Assembly: GCA_032207245.1 (NCBI GenBank)
Contig: CM063510.1
Location: 44,489,913 to 44,553,912, forward strand
DNA length: 64,000 nt
Direction of reading: 5' to 3'
DNA from: Pardosa pseudoannulata
Taxonomy: Eukaryota; Arthropoda; Arachnida; Araneae; Lycosidae
Under the pieces are notes generated by a model, which was not told the origin of the DNA, did no database searches, and saw nothing but the letters and a program-made list of their open reading frames with translations. Of this stretch, positions 34,501-45,414 are shown one piece after another (within the stretch, counting starts at the first letter, position 1; each line of letters begins with the position of its first letter). Made by a program: the position numbers and the translations under genes.

Positions 34501-36913
34501 TGTTGATTTACGAGACATAGATCCCATTGAAAAACATCAACCCATAACTAAACGGATTATTTTGTCAATTGTTCACAAAATCTTTGACCCTATTGGATTT
34601 ACCTGTCCAGTAACATTAATACCAAAATTAATGCTGCAAGAATGTTGGAAATTGAAACTGTCCTGGGATGCTAGTTTACCATCTGGGATGGTCAAAAAAT
34701 TTGTCAAATGGAAAAATCAGCTGAAATTGTTAAGTGATATTTCTATCCCTAGATGTCTAGATAAAAATGATGGTGATAGGAAGATATCATTGCATGTATT
34801 CTGTGATGCGTCAGAAAAAGCCTATGCTACGTGTATTTTTTTGAGAAGTGAAGGCGACCATTCAACTGATTGCCAGTTAATACAAGCTAGAGCAAGGGTC
34901 GCCCCTTTGAAATCTATATCAGTATCTAGACTAGAACTTTTAGCTTGTAGTATAGGAGCAAGACTGTGTCAATCCGTGAAAACTAGTTTAGGAATGGAGC
35001 AAGTTGCTACACGGTATTGGTCTGATTCCAGTAATGCTCTATACTGGATCAAGAAAAACGAAAACTGGGCCACTTTTGTGTTTAATCGTGTTAAAGAAAT
35101 TCGTCTTCTGAGTGACCCAGAAGATTGGTATCACATATCCGGCCATCAGAATCCTGCCGATTTACCCTCACGGGGTTGTAGCATTGAAAATTTGGCTAGG
35201 TCTAATTGGTGGTTAGGACCTCATTGGTTGAAAAACCCACAGGATAATTGGCCTAAATCCAATATTTTTCCCGATGAAGAAATTGTAAATGCTGAAAAAA
35301 GGAAAACAGTTGTTAGCGTCACAAATACAGAAGGGGAAGACAAAATCTATGATATTTTCTCCTCTTTCCATAAACTTCTTACGGTCGTATCCTGGATTTA
35401 TAGATTTGTAAATAATTGCAAGGTGAAGAAGAATTTTAGAAAATCAGGAAGCATAACTTTGGAAGAAAGAAATCAATCAGAAGTATCATTGTTGAAGTTA
35501 GTACAGCGAGAATCTTTCACAGGATCAAGCGACAAACGTCTTCAAAAACTGCAAATTCTTGAGGATGAAAACGGGCTTTTCCGAATTAAGACTAGACTTT
35601 CATTGAAGGACGATTTGAAAAACTTCAAATTTCCTATCGTGTTGCCAAGTGAGCATCCAATAGTTGAAAAGCTTATTCGATGGAAACATTGTTCTTTAGG
35701 TCATGCAGGTGTACAAATAGTTATGGCCAACCTCAGAGAAGAATTCTGGATACTAAAATATAGAAAGACTGTTCGCAAAGTTATTAAGAATTGTGTAACT
35801 TGCAAGAGGTATGACTCACGACCAATAAACATTCCACCAGCTCCATTACCAGTCGACCGTCTTAGAGCAGCTTCTGTGTTTGAAATCATAGGAATAGACT
35901 TTGCTGGACCTCTCTATCTAAAAGGAAATCAGAAGTCCTGGATTGTTATTTTCACTTGTGCTGTATTTCGAACCATCCATCTAGAGTTGACTACTTCTCT
36001 CTCAACTGAAAGTTTTCTACAGTCATTCAGGAGATATGTTGCTCGTCGTGGAAGACCAGCTATCGTTTATTCGGACAATGGAACAAACTTAGTTGGAGCA
36101 AACAACCTTATAAAAAAGATAAATTGGGAGACCGTAGCCAAGTACAGTACTGCAAGCAAGATCAACTGGAAATTCATCCCTCCATCTGCACCCTGGTGGG
36201 GTGGATTTTGGGAACGTATGATTGGTATAGTGAAACGAATACTTCGCAAAGTCTTAGGACAGACATCTCTGAACTTTGAAGAATTAAACACTATTATATG
36301 TGACTGTGAAAGTGTCGTCAACGGAAGACCTCTCACTTATGTGAGTAGCGATGCAAGTGACTTAGAACCTCTTACTCCCAGTATGTTCCTGCAAGAAGTC
36401 AGAGAAGTTGGAATACCTGATCTGGATCACCTTGATAGTAAATCCCTAAATAAGAGATTTGTTTATCGCCAAAGGTTACGACAAGATTTAAGAAAACGCT
36501 TTCGTTCTGAATACCTGGGGCAGCTCAGACAGTATGAAAGAAAGACACAAAGTTTACCATCTTTGAAGATAGGAGATATTGTTTTGATATCTAGCGACAA
36601 TACGAAAAGAATCGACTGGCCATTGGGGAAAGTGACAGAAATTCTGCCAGGGAAAGACGGTGTGTGTCGACTCATTAAACTTAGAACATCTCGAGGAGAA
36701 ATTCTGCGTCCAGTTCAGCGCGTATTCCCTTTAGAGATCTCTTCGAATGATTCGTCTTTTCCACCTGACAAAAATGCATTATCCACAAAAATCGCTTCTA
36801 TGAAGAATGCTATTCCTAAGTGTTCCGAAGACAACTCCATCGACAACACAGTTGTTCCAAATAAGACAAGACTAGGACGGACTATTAAAATTCCCGAAAG
36901 GTTGGATCTCTAA
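31591..36913 (+). pseudogene. BEL/Pao gag-pol, copy 2 (two breaks)
   Basis: The polyprotein drives retrotransposition in virus-like particles. ATG 31591 opens MDVESIKKLRTP..., stopped by TAG at codon 33 (31687-31689), after which the same frame runs to 34038. Gag (DUF1759-like) with WLQWWGQFKKIHES is followed by zinc knuckles CIFCDKSHMTQDC, CFRCLN...H..FC and CSKCNGQHFAIMC (about 32,660-32,870), the A17-type protease LIDTGSQRSYIS (near 33,040) and LIGADV...LGWTLMG. The frame shifts by one at about 34,025 (T5A3 run). The second frame carries RT VTADIEKAF and FYVDNCVHSV (YVDN 34295-34306), RNase H FCDASEKAYA, HHCC zinc site, integrase D (GIDFAGP), D (YSDNGTN), E (WERMIG), and a C-terminal DUF5641-like region. 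Length and order fit BEL/Pao. Confidence 0.95.
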
Positions 36914-36958
36914 TATAGTTATTGAGATGTGGGACTTCCACACCTCAAGGTGGGAGTA

Positions 36959-37354
36959 TGTGAGATCCACTTTATAAATCTCGATTTATTATGATGTGTA
37001 TATTATTTTGTACGTTGTGGCAACAAGCCAGTTTTTGTTAACAGTTTTTGATGGCAGTGTTTATGTAAAAGGGGGCATCTTGTGATGTCTATGTAGCTTA
37101 TGAAAATGGGCTTAGTTTGCCCGAAAGTTGATGATATCTGTTCTTTTATCTTTATTTGTTTTATATTGAATTGTGCTGACTAAAGAATAAATATTTTAAA
37201 AGACATTCTCAAGTTTTGTTTTCAAAGTCCTGTTTAGAGACGAATCTTTTGGAATCATCAAGATAGAGATCCCGTTATGAACCTGGAAAATTACAGGTAA
37301 GAGATATTTTACTCTTACAATTTGATATCTGTTTTTGGAAGTAGAAACCCAAAA
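36959..37354 (+). repeat. BEL LTR 3
   Basis: 396 bp, differing from LTRs 1 and 2 by one T fewer in a T run near 37,050. Followed directly by the target duplication ATAAC (37355-37359). Confidence 0.92.
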
Positions 37355-37359
37355 ATAAC

Positions 37360-38154
37360 AAACTTTTGCAAAATGTCCCATTTTCGAACATTTCATGCAT
37401 TTTGCATCTTTAGCGGGGCAAATTTCCTATCATGTTTTGGTTTTCCACACCATTTACAATTTTTCTGTAGCTTTCGGTTTCTCAGAGTTTTTATTTATCG
37501 GCTTAATTCCCGGTTCTTTTGGTGTCGGAAAATAACTCCCTTTCTTTACTTTTGATTTGTTACTATTAGTAATGGCTTGAATCGAGGATTTATCGCTAGT
37601 TAAAATTTCTTGTTGCTTCTTAATGGATTCCGATAGTCGAACTTTTTCTATAGATTTACATAGTGTAAGTTCAGAATCCAGTTGAAGTTTCTCACTCAAA
37701 TTCTTATCTCTAATACCTACTACTATCCTGTCTCGAAGTAATTCATCATACAATGTTCCATATTCACAATGTTCAGCTAAAGAATACGATGCAGTTATAA
37801 ATTCATTTACTGATTCTCCCTCCCTTTGGATGCGTTGATTAAACTGAGCTCTTTCAAAAATAGTGTTTCGTTTCACTATGAAATGATCAGTAAACCGTTT
37901 TATCACAACATTATAGTTTTTCTGGTCATCAGCTGTCAAATCGAAAGAATTGAATATCTCTTCTGCTTTCCCCCCCCCATAAAATAAATTAAAGCGTTAA
38001 CTTGCTCTTCATCGGATTGTTTATTTAACCCAGAAGCAGAACGAAATCTTTCAAAACGTTGTTTCCATTTCGACCAAAGAACAGGTGTTGAAAAAGAGAA
38101 ACAGTCTGGTGGGGTAACATGATATGCAGGAAGCGAGTTCAATTTTTCTGTCAT
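37360..38154 (-). pseudogene. Gypsy gag (multiply frameshifted)
   Basis: From ATG 38154: MTEKLNSLPAYHVTPPDCFS, then WSKWKQRFERFRSASG, typical of gypsy capsid proteins. A nine-C run at 37970-37978 changes frame, after which TADDQKNYNVVIKRF to EKPKATEKL is open (37939-37454). Two zinc knuckles follow, CKWCGKPKHD... and CSKMGHFAKVC, again with frame changes in short homopolymers (about 37,455 and 37,415). The BEL insertion falls in the codons immediately after the second knuckle. Gag binds the RNA genome; this copy cannot be translated as one product. Confidence 0.88.
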
Positions 38155-38349
38155 ATTTTCTACTTTCGACTTCGTTAAATACAGAAATAATATTGCTAAT
38201 ATTGCACAAGAAAATAATGTTCTCTTACCTTTAAAAGATGTTTATTGAGCTTGTGTTATCCAAAATATACTTCATGAAGTCCATATATGACATGTAGAAT
38301 TTCACTTATGGTGTACACTTAAATCGAAATCAAAAGTTTTTTTTTTCTT

Positions 38350-38369
38350 TAAGGGTGACTCACACCACA
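38350..38369 (-). repeat. Gypsy 5' LTR stub
   Basis: Only the first ~20 bp (TGTGGTGTGAGTCACCCTT) match the 3' LTR. The duplication TTTAC follows at 38370-38374. The rest of the LTR and the primer site appear deleted before the gag leader. Confidence 0.75.
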
Positions 38370-38374
38370 TTTAC

Positions 38375-40020
38375 TGCCTCTATCTAGAGTTGTCTTTACT
38401 ATCTTATTCTGTCTGTTATGCCTGTTAGAATATTTTCTTATAAAGTTTTCTTTTCGTTTTTATAGATTTAAAAAAATTTTAAATGCTTCTACAAGTATAC
38501 TATGAAGTTTTTCTAATAGACATATGTCAGAATATTTAGCAGATTTTATTGTTGAAATTAATAAATTTATTCAAAGTGTTATGGAATTTTCAAGTCAATA
38601 AAAATTGACTTGAAAGCTTTTGATTGTGATGTTTACAACAGTTAGTTGATAAAGTATTTGAATCCACAAAATTTTTTAGACACATATGAAACACTTTTTG
38701 TTAATAGTTTTAAATTAAAGGAAGAACACACTAAATGGCCACTAGCTCATGGACACAACAGTACTAAATTTTAAGAAACAAATATTACACTTCTAAATTA
38801 AATAATGTGCAAATTTTATGATTGTTCTAGAATAGATATAAAACATTTTGTAGTAAATCAAGGTTCTAAATATGCTATAAGCAAAATGTTTTAAAAGTCT
38901 TTCAAATTTTATGTATAACAAATAAAACTTTAAATTGATGCTTGTGTTTTTTCGATTATGTTTGTTATTTTTCAGTTAAAGTGAAAAGATCAGTTTTTTC
39001 ATTGGGATTTATCAACCTTGATCCAGCTAGCTGAAATCCTTTTTTGTTTTATTTATCCAGAGGAATTCTATTTATTTTTAAAGAAAGGACTAATAGACAA
39101 GGGAAGAAATTCAAATGAGAGTAGAAATTTTAAATTAAATATCAACACTAAAGAACTGTTAGTTAATATATGTGTGTACTCTGATAAGTATTAAAATGTT
39201 GTGAATTATATTCTGGTAAATATATTGTATTGTTAGTAGCAAGTGTTTGTTGTATAATTTATATTTTAATTTACTTTTAATTATAATGTTTCCATTTGTA
39301 TCAATGCATTATTTCATTTGTTTGCTTTGATTTTTCTCATATTTTCAGCACTATTTAGGTTGTATGTTGTCTGAATTCATATTTATATTCTACATTTAAA
39401 TTATTTTTATTTTTAAGTACTTTCTAAGACCAGTGGCATAAGCCTCAGAGACTAATGACAAATGTTGTCAAAAATGTCAAATGAATTGGCAGCAAAATTT
39501 AGCTGGTTGAGGGCAAAAGAAAATGATGTTCAACAAACTAAACATTTCATGAGCTATATTTCATAAGCAATTATTGAAATCTTTGTTATTTCATTTTCTT
39601 AATTAATGGGGAATTTTATAAAGCAGTATTTATTGCATTCCTGAAAAAGAGTTGCTTATTGTGTCTACTTTTATTAAAATCTAAAATTGTATCAATTGGA
39701 TTATAGTTTTTATTTATTTAGCCTTTTGTTTTTTCCTACACATGTTTAACAGTTTTTCCCATTAATTTTGTAGGCCTTTTTTAAGCGTAGGCACTTGTAT
39801 TTCTGTATAATAATTATTAATAATAAATTAACTTAATTACATGCAGAAGTATATCTGCTAATAGTCATACCACTGTTATGTGTATATACCAAGAGAAATG
39901 ATTTGAAGGTACAAATATACTTTACCAACCAAAAGTTTGGTACTTTTTTAAAGATTTATATATAATTGTGTTTGTTTATATGTATGTGTGTGTGTTTATA
40001 AGCACATGGTTTTGGATATT

Positions 40021-40070
<50 letters not shown>

Positions 40071-40800
40071 TAGATAGATAGATAGAGAGATATATAGATA
40101 TAGACACATGGTGATTTGTGTGAGTGCATATATGTATGGGTATTGTGGCATATGTGTGGATATTTTGAGTATTGTGGGAATGCAATATTTTATTTATATT
40201 AAATGTGTGCATATGAAGCATATATTTAATATAAATATGAACCATTATAATAGAATATAAACAATATTAAAGTAAACCTAGCAATAGTTTCTAAAAAAAG
40301 AAAATTATTTATTTTATTTTAGGTGCAGGTAGGTGAAATGTGTTATAGAAGTATTTGACGAACCAAGAAATTGAAGTTGTTGCTAAAGGCTGGTGTAAAC
40401 AGTGTTAAAATATTTTATATTTAATAAAGAATTTTAGTAAAACATTTATACTTTCTTGGAGTAGTAAAAATGGTTTTTTTTGTTAAAAACAGAAAGATAT
40501 GATCTTCATTCAAACAGTTCAAAAACTGATTTGAACTAGCAAAAACTTACGAATAATATCAAATTTTAGATATTGCATTACCTTTAAAAGGAGAAATTTA
40601 TTTTCAAGCAAATATAAATGGTATTTTAATATTCAAATTAATTTTCAGTTTAAAAATGTATATTCATCAATTAGAACAATTACATTAAAAAAACTCATCT
40701 GGAAAATCTTATATTTTTTTATGTTTGAGTTACTATAATTATATTACTGAAAATTATTGTAAATAATTTTTTCTTGAAATTAGTTCAGGAACTATGTTAA
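38375..40800. other. AT-rich non-coding stretch
   Basis: Right flank of the gypsy insertion. I see no gene. ORFs over the 39,970-40,250 microsatellite are simple-sequence artefacts. Confidence 0.6.
40029..40105. repeat. compound (TA)n(GA)n(GATA)n microsatellite
   Basis: A TA run, then GA repeats, then GATA/GAGA repeats. Confidence 0.95.
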
Positions 40801-40825
40801 AGATCACTATTCAAATTTAAATTAA

Positions 40826-40966
40826 CTAAGGGAATTTCCATTTATGACCATGCCGTCTTTCCATCAATCTCTTCATTCTTTCCTTGTATACAGCAGCATA
40901 TTTTTGTGGGGAATTGAATTTGAATACACTGGGAACATAATCAGGATGATTTTTGCCATGATTTAC
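40826..40966 (-). pseudogene. THAP gene, second exon
   Basis: After a possible acceptor (AAGCAG) one frame reads VNHGKNHPDYVPSVFKFNSP and ends KWKFP before TAG at 40826. HPDYVPS(V/I/L)F is the C-terminal THAP-domain signature that follows C..HF by about 15-20 residues. Exon 1 (46833-47007) leaves one base, and the phases do not fit. An A-run (CAAAAATC) near the start may hold an indel, so I treat the pair as a probable pseudogene. The copia element sits in the intron. Confidence 0.6.
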
Positions 40967-41626
40967 CTGCTTTATATGTATTTATTGAAAAAAGAGAAAA
41001 AACAGGAATAACTGAACATATTTTAAAACAGCATAGCATTAAATAAAAGTACAATTTCTGATAGAGATACAACATTATGATACTAAGTACATCTCTGTAA
41101 AATGTAAAAGTTTAAATATATGTATTAATTTTTTCTGAAAATTAATTATATTCATGATATTGTACTAAATGAGATTTTCATACAATGAAGAAAGGGAAGG
41201 GGAATGAAACATCAGAAACTGGCCAAGTAATTCAAAATACATTTTTTTAGAACTAAAAAAATTATATATTTAAAAAAATTAAACTCTTTACACAGTACTA
41301 TTACGTATCATAATCAGTGTATAACTACTTTGATTATGTTAACAGAAACAATAAACTATCACATAAATAAGGATCTAATAAAAATGTGCAAAACCTGATC
41401 ATTTTATGGAGAAAAAATAATTACATTTATTGTTAATAATTGATTTTATATCTATGGTTTTTTATATATTTTGTATGTTTGGCAGCACCTTTTATGTAAC
41501 TCTCACATGTATGTATCTGGCAACACTGTATGTTGTATTCAGTACTAGAGCATGCTGTATCGCTCGTAACTTGTCTTGCCTTAATAAATACTTTTCTTTT
41601 ACTTCGATCCTGGCTTGATTTTATCA

Positions 41627-41640
41627 GGTTATGGGCCCAG
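41627..41640 (+). other. Copia primer binding site (internal initiator tRNA-Met)
   Basis: GGTTATGGGCCCAG directly follows the LTR and is the exact complement of the anticodon-arm segment CTGGGCCCATAACC of initiator tRNA-Met. Priming by a half-tRNA is known for Drosophila copia. Confidence 0.85.
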
Positions 41641-41748
41641 ATTATCGCGAGTAATTGAAAAGACCGTTAAAGTAGAAAATTTACTTAAACGTGATTGCTA
41701 AGCCTAAAAGCATCTTACGACGAGGCCTAACGTAATTGAAGCGGCAAA

Positions 41749-44700
41749 ATGACTACTCCAGTGATACCCAGTGCAGTGCCGGCTAATTTCGAAAAACTGC
41801 GTGGACGGGAGAACTTTAGCGAATGGAAGTTCACCATCAGATATCATCTTGAAGATCGAGATTTATACAACGCGTGTACTGAAGAAAATGCAGATGCTTC
41901 GGTTGATCGGCGGGCAAGATCAGCAATCGTTAGTAGCGTGGCGAGCAGCGTCATCAAAGAACTTTTGAACTGTGATACCGCTAAATCCATGTGGGATAGA
42001 CTGTCAAGCCTCTACGAAGACAATAATCCCAATAGATTCATAACGTTGAATCAAGAGATGTTTGCAACCAAATTTGAAAACTGCAAAGATATGGGTGAGT
42101 ACATAGATAAAATGCGTACCATCGGGATTAAGATGAGGACTATTCTTCCTGAATATCCTGACCAAGCTGTTGCTGCAAACATTTTGACCAATTTGCCTAC
42201 TTACTTTCGTCCATTAACGATGGCTCTTGAAAACAGTGTCCAAAAATTGACCACTGATTTAGTATGTGAGAAATTGCTCTCTGAATATGCCAAAATGGGA
42301 AATCAAGAGCAAAATGCATACGCGATAAGAGCAAGCAGCCAAGAATCGAAATTTAGTGGCAAATGCAACACCTGTGGAAAAGTTGGCCATAAAGCAAAAT
42401 TTTGCAGAATGAAGAAAAACAAACCAAATTTTGCAAATAGGAGGGATGCCAGACAGAAGGAAGAGCATAATCCACGAATTAAAGAAGCTTGGATTATGAA
42501 TGCAGATTCTGAAGCTACCATTAATGATGAACCATGGATTATTGACTCTGGGTCAGATAGACATATGACGTCCCATAAAGAATGGTTTTCAAACTTTGCA
42601 GAATTAGCTCCATGCCCTGTAAAGACTGGTGGAACAATTATACATAGTACAGGTGAGGGAAGTGTAACTTTAAATATACGAAGAAATAACACTACTGTAG
42701 AAGTGACTTTAAATAATGTTTTGTATGTTCCAAAATTAACTGCCAATTTAATATCTGTGAAGTATTTTGCAGAAAAGTTAAATATCTTAACTGTGTTTGA
42801 TGCTAACAACTGCAAATTAGTTGACAAGCAGAGTAAGAAAATTCTTGCTACAGGAACTTCAAAAAGTAATAATTTGTATTATTTAGATACTGTTCAAAGT
42901 ACAGCCTTTATAACTACAAAAGTCGAATCAGTTAATATGTGGCATAAAAGACTTGCCCATTTGAGTTACCCTGGACTTCAAAGACTAAAATCTATGGCCC
43001 ATGGTATCAATTTTTCTGATGATCCTGACAACTGTATATCCTGCATTAAGGGGAAAATTCACCGCCAGCCATTTCCAAACCAAAAAGTTAAAAGAGCTAA
43101 AAATGTTCTTGAACTTGTCCATTCAGACTTATGTGGACCAATGGAAATTCCTAGCCATGGTGGTACAAGGTATTTTTTAACATTGACAGATGATAAAAGT
43201 AGAATGACTTTTGTCACTTTCCTGAAGACAAAGGATGAAGTGTACAATAAATTCGTAGAATTTAAAGTATATGCTGAAAGACAAACTGGAAAGAAACTGA
43301 AGGCTATCCGGACTGATAGAGGGACTGAATTTATAAATTCCCAAATGAAACAGTTATTCCAAAAAGAAGGGATTGCACACCAAACTACTATTGCATACAC
43401 TCCCGAACAAAATGGAGTTGCTGAAAGATGCAATCGAACACTTGTGGAAAGAGCACGTGCCATGTTAACTGAAGCTAACTTAGACCAACGATTTTGGGCA
43501 GAAGCTGTAAGTACTGCATCTTATTGTAAAAACAGAAGTCCAACTGTTGCTGTGAATGGCAAAACTCCATTTGAAGCATGGACAGGGGAAAAGCCGGATC
43601 TACAGCATATGAGAAAGTTTGGATGTAAAGCTTTTTGTCATATTCCCAAATCCCAACGTAAGAAATGGGATAACAAAGCCAAAGAGATGATTTTTGTGGG
43701 CTATAGCCAAGAAAGTAAAGGCTATAGACTTATGGATCCTACTACATTTAAGATTACTGAAGCCAGAGATGTTATCTTCCTGGAACATGAAAAATGTACT
43801 TTCTCACAACACTCAGACACTGAGTCAAATCTGAAATTCTGTGAAGAAGAGTTGATTTTTCCCATACATCAAAATATCCAGACTGATGTCCCTAAAAGTC
43901 CAGTACCTGACACTGATGATAATACTTCAGAAACCAAAAGTGAAGCTCCTGTAAGAAGATCTGGCCGTGAATCAAAAATGCCAACTTACCTTCAAGATTA
44001 TGATACATCTTCAGGTCAACACCACTGCCATATATCTACAATCTTGGATGACAACATGCTAGATATAACTGATATTCCAGTTTCTTTCAATGATGCCATA
44101 AACCATGTTGATGCTGTGAGATGGAAAGGGGCCATTTCTGAAGAACTTGAAGCACATAAGAGAAATCAAACATGGGAGATTGTACCGCTACCTTCTGGCC
44201 GTCAACCCATAAAGAGCAGGTGGGTCTTCAAAATCAAGCATAATGCTGATGGAACTCTTGAGCGTTACAAGGCCAGACTGGTCGCCAAAGGTTGTTCTCA
44301 GAAAGCTGGGATTGATTACAAAGAGACATTTTCCCCAGTTGTTAGCTATGAAACACTGAGAGTTTTACTAGCAATGTCTACCCTTTATGACTGGGATATT
44401 GACCATCTTGATGCTGTCGTTGCATTCTTACAAGGAACTATTGAAGAAGAGATTTATATGGAACCACCAGAAGGTTTGGAGATCTCCAAAGAAAGGGGAA
44501 GTGAAAAGCTTGTTTGTAGACTCCATAAAGGAATGTATGGATTAAAACAATCAGGCAGAGCCTGGTACACTAAGCTGGATGATAACCTTAAAGAACTGGG
44601 ATTAACATGTGCTGATTTTGACTGTTGTGTTTACTACAAAATAGAAGGTAAAAATATTACCCTTGTTGCTGTCTATGTTGATGATTTATTGATCTTCTCA

Positions 44701-45414
44701 AATTGTCCTAAATATAAATCATGGATAAAAGAAGAGTTGTTTCAACGATTTGAAATGAAAGACCTTGGTGAATTAAAATATTGCCTAGGAATTGAAATCC
44801 AAAGAAATAGAGAAAAAGGAATAATGACACTAAATCAGTCAACATACATTGAATCCATCCTTAAAAAATTTTCCATGCATGATTCAAAACCAGTATCAAC
44901 ACCAACAGACATCAATCAGAAATTGTCTAAATTATGTAATGTTGATGAAAAGTTAATACCTATATATCAGTCAGCAATCGGAAGTTTACTTTATGCAGCA
45001 AAAGGAACTCGTCCTGACATTGCTTATGTTGTCAGCTTATTGTGTCAGTACTGTTCAAATGCATCTAAAATGCATTGGGTTGCAGCCAAACGTGTGATGA
45101 GGTATCTCCAAGGTACTACAAAATCAAAGTTGACATTTTCACGTTTGGAAAACAGTGAATTTTTAGGCTATTGTGACTCTGATTTTGCTGGATGTCCTGA
45201 TGACAGGAAATCGACAACTGGATTTGTCTTCAAATTGGCTGGAGGTGCTGTCACATGGCAAAGCAAGAAGCAGTCAACAGTAGCAAGTTCCACAGTCGAG
45301 GCAGAGTATACTGCTTTGGCAGCTGCTACCAAAGAAGCTTTGTGGCTAAGAAAGTTTTTAAAGGAACTTAACTTACCAAGGAAATCTCAATTTTTGGACA
45401 AAATCATTGTTTAA
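41749..45414 (+). CDS. Copia gag-pol polyprotein (C-terminus replaced)
   Basis: 1,221 codons in one frame from ATG 41749. Order: UBN2/Gag-like N-terminus; CCHC knuckle CNTCGKVGHKAKFC (about 206-219); protease IDSGSDRHM (D about 266); GAG-pre-integrase zinc site HKRLAHL...CISC; integrase HSDLCGP, RTDRGTE and NGVAERC (D, D, E at about 459, 523, 558); RVT_2 reverse transcriptase with WVFKIKHNADG, FLQGTIEEEIYMEPPEG and YVDDLLIF (Y at 976); RNase H CDSDFAGCPDDRKSTTG and EAEYTALA. The order protease-integrase-RT defines Ty1/Copia. The frame is intact until the RNase H end, where unrelated sequence begins at about 45,390 and a stop follows. The lost C-terminal segment reappears at 46,285-46,455. Confidence 0.96.
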   Translation: MTTPVIPSAVPANFEKLRGRENFSEWKFTIRYHLEDRDLYNACTEENADASVDRRARSAIVSSVASSVIKELLNCDTAKSMWDRLSSLYEDNNPNRFITLNQEMFATKFENCKDMGEYIDKMRTIGIKMRTILPEYPDQAVAANILTNLPTYFRPLTMALENSVQKLTTDLVCEKLLSEYAKMGNQEQNAYAIRASSQESKFSGKCNTCGKVGHKAKFCRMKKNKPNFANRRDARQKEEHNPRIKEAWIMNADSEATINDEPWIIDSGSDRHMTSHKEWFSNFAELAPCPVKTGGTIIHSTGEGSVTLNIRRNNTTVEVTLNNVLYVPKLTANLISVKYFAEKLNILTVFDANNCKLVDKQSKKILATGTSKSNNLYYLDTVQSTAFITTKVESVNMWHKRLAHLSYPGLQRLKSMAHGINFSDDPDNCISCIKGKIHRQPFPNQKVKRAKNVLELVHSDLCGPMEIPSHGGTRYFLTLTDDKSRMTFVTFLKTKDEVYNKFVEFKVYAERQTGKKLKAIRTDRGTEFINSQMKQLFQKEGIAHQTTIAYTPEQNGVAERCNRTLVERARAMLTEANLDQRFWAEAVSTASYCKNRSPTVAVNGKTPFEAWTGEKPDLQHMRKFGCKAFCHIPKSQRKKWDNKAKEMIFVGYSQESKGYRLMDPTTFKITEARDVIFLEHEKCTFSQHSDTESNLKFCEEELIFPIHQNIQTDVPKSPVPDTDDNTSETKSEAPVRRSGRESKMPTYLQDYDTSSGQHHCHISTILDDNMLDITDIPVSFNDAINHVDAVRWKGAISEELEAHKRNQTWEIVPLPSGRQPIKSRWVFKIKHNADGTLERYKARLVAKGCSQKAGIDYKETFSPVVSYETLRVLLAMSTLYDWDIDHLDAVVAFLQGTIEEEIYMEPPEGLEISKERGSEKLVCRLHKGMYGLKQSGRAWYTKLDDNLKELGLTCADFDCCVYYKIEGKNITLVAVYVDDLLIFSNCPKYKSWIKEELFQRFEMKDLGELKYCLGIEIQRNREKGIMTLNQSTYIESILKKFSMHDSKPVSTPTDINQKLSKLCNVDEKLIPIYQSAIGSLLYAAKGTRPDIAYVVSLLCQYCSNASKMHWVAAKRVMRYLQGTTKSKLTFSRLENSEFLGYCDSDFAGCPDDRKSTTGFVFKLAGGAVTWQSKKQSTVASSTVEAEYTALAAATKEALWLRKFLKELNLPRKSQFLDKIIV

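Larger units (their letters stand above)
25271..37354 (+). mobile_element. BEL/Pao tandem: LTR-internal-LTR-internal-LTR
   Basis: Three LTRs (25271-25667, 31115-31511, 36959-37354) alternate with two internal regions at a period of exactly 5,844 bp. The whole 12,084-bp block is flanked once by ATAAC (25266-25270 and 37355-37359). Removing block plus one duplication makes the gypsy gag-pol frame continuous across the junction, so this is the true insertion boundary. The copies are nearly identical. A recent insertion followed by LTR-LTR unequal exchange, or integration of a tandem, are both possible. Confidence 0.95.
22500..38369 (-). mobile_element. Ty3/Gypsy retrotransposon, deletion derivative, host of the BEL insertion
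   Basis: The element lies on the minus strand between 5-bp target duplications TTTAC (22495-22499 and 38370-38374). Its 3' LTR is 22500-22729. Only about 20 bp of the 5' LTR remain at 38350-38369. Gag, protease, RT, RNase H and integrase pieces are read from 38154 down to 22741, interrupted by the BEL tandem at 25266-37354. Without that insert it is about 3.8 kb, short for the family because the integrase core is deleted. The protein style is that of K02A2.6-like gypsy elements. Confidence 0.9.

Noticed and set aside
39976..40245. 89-codon ORF rich in I, Y, H and S
   Set aside because: Translation of the TA/GA/GATA microsatellite.
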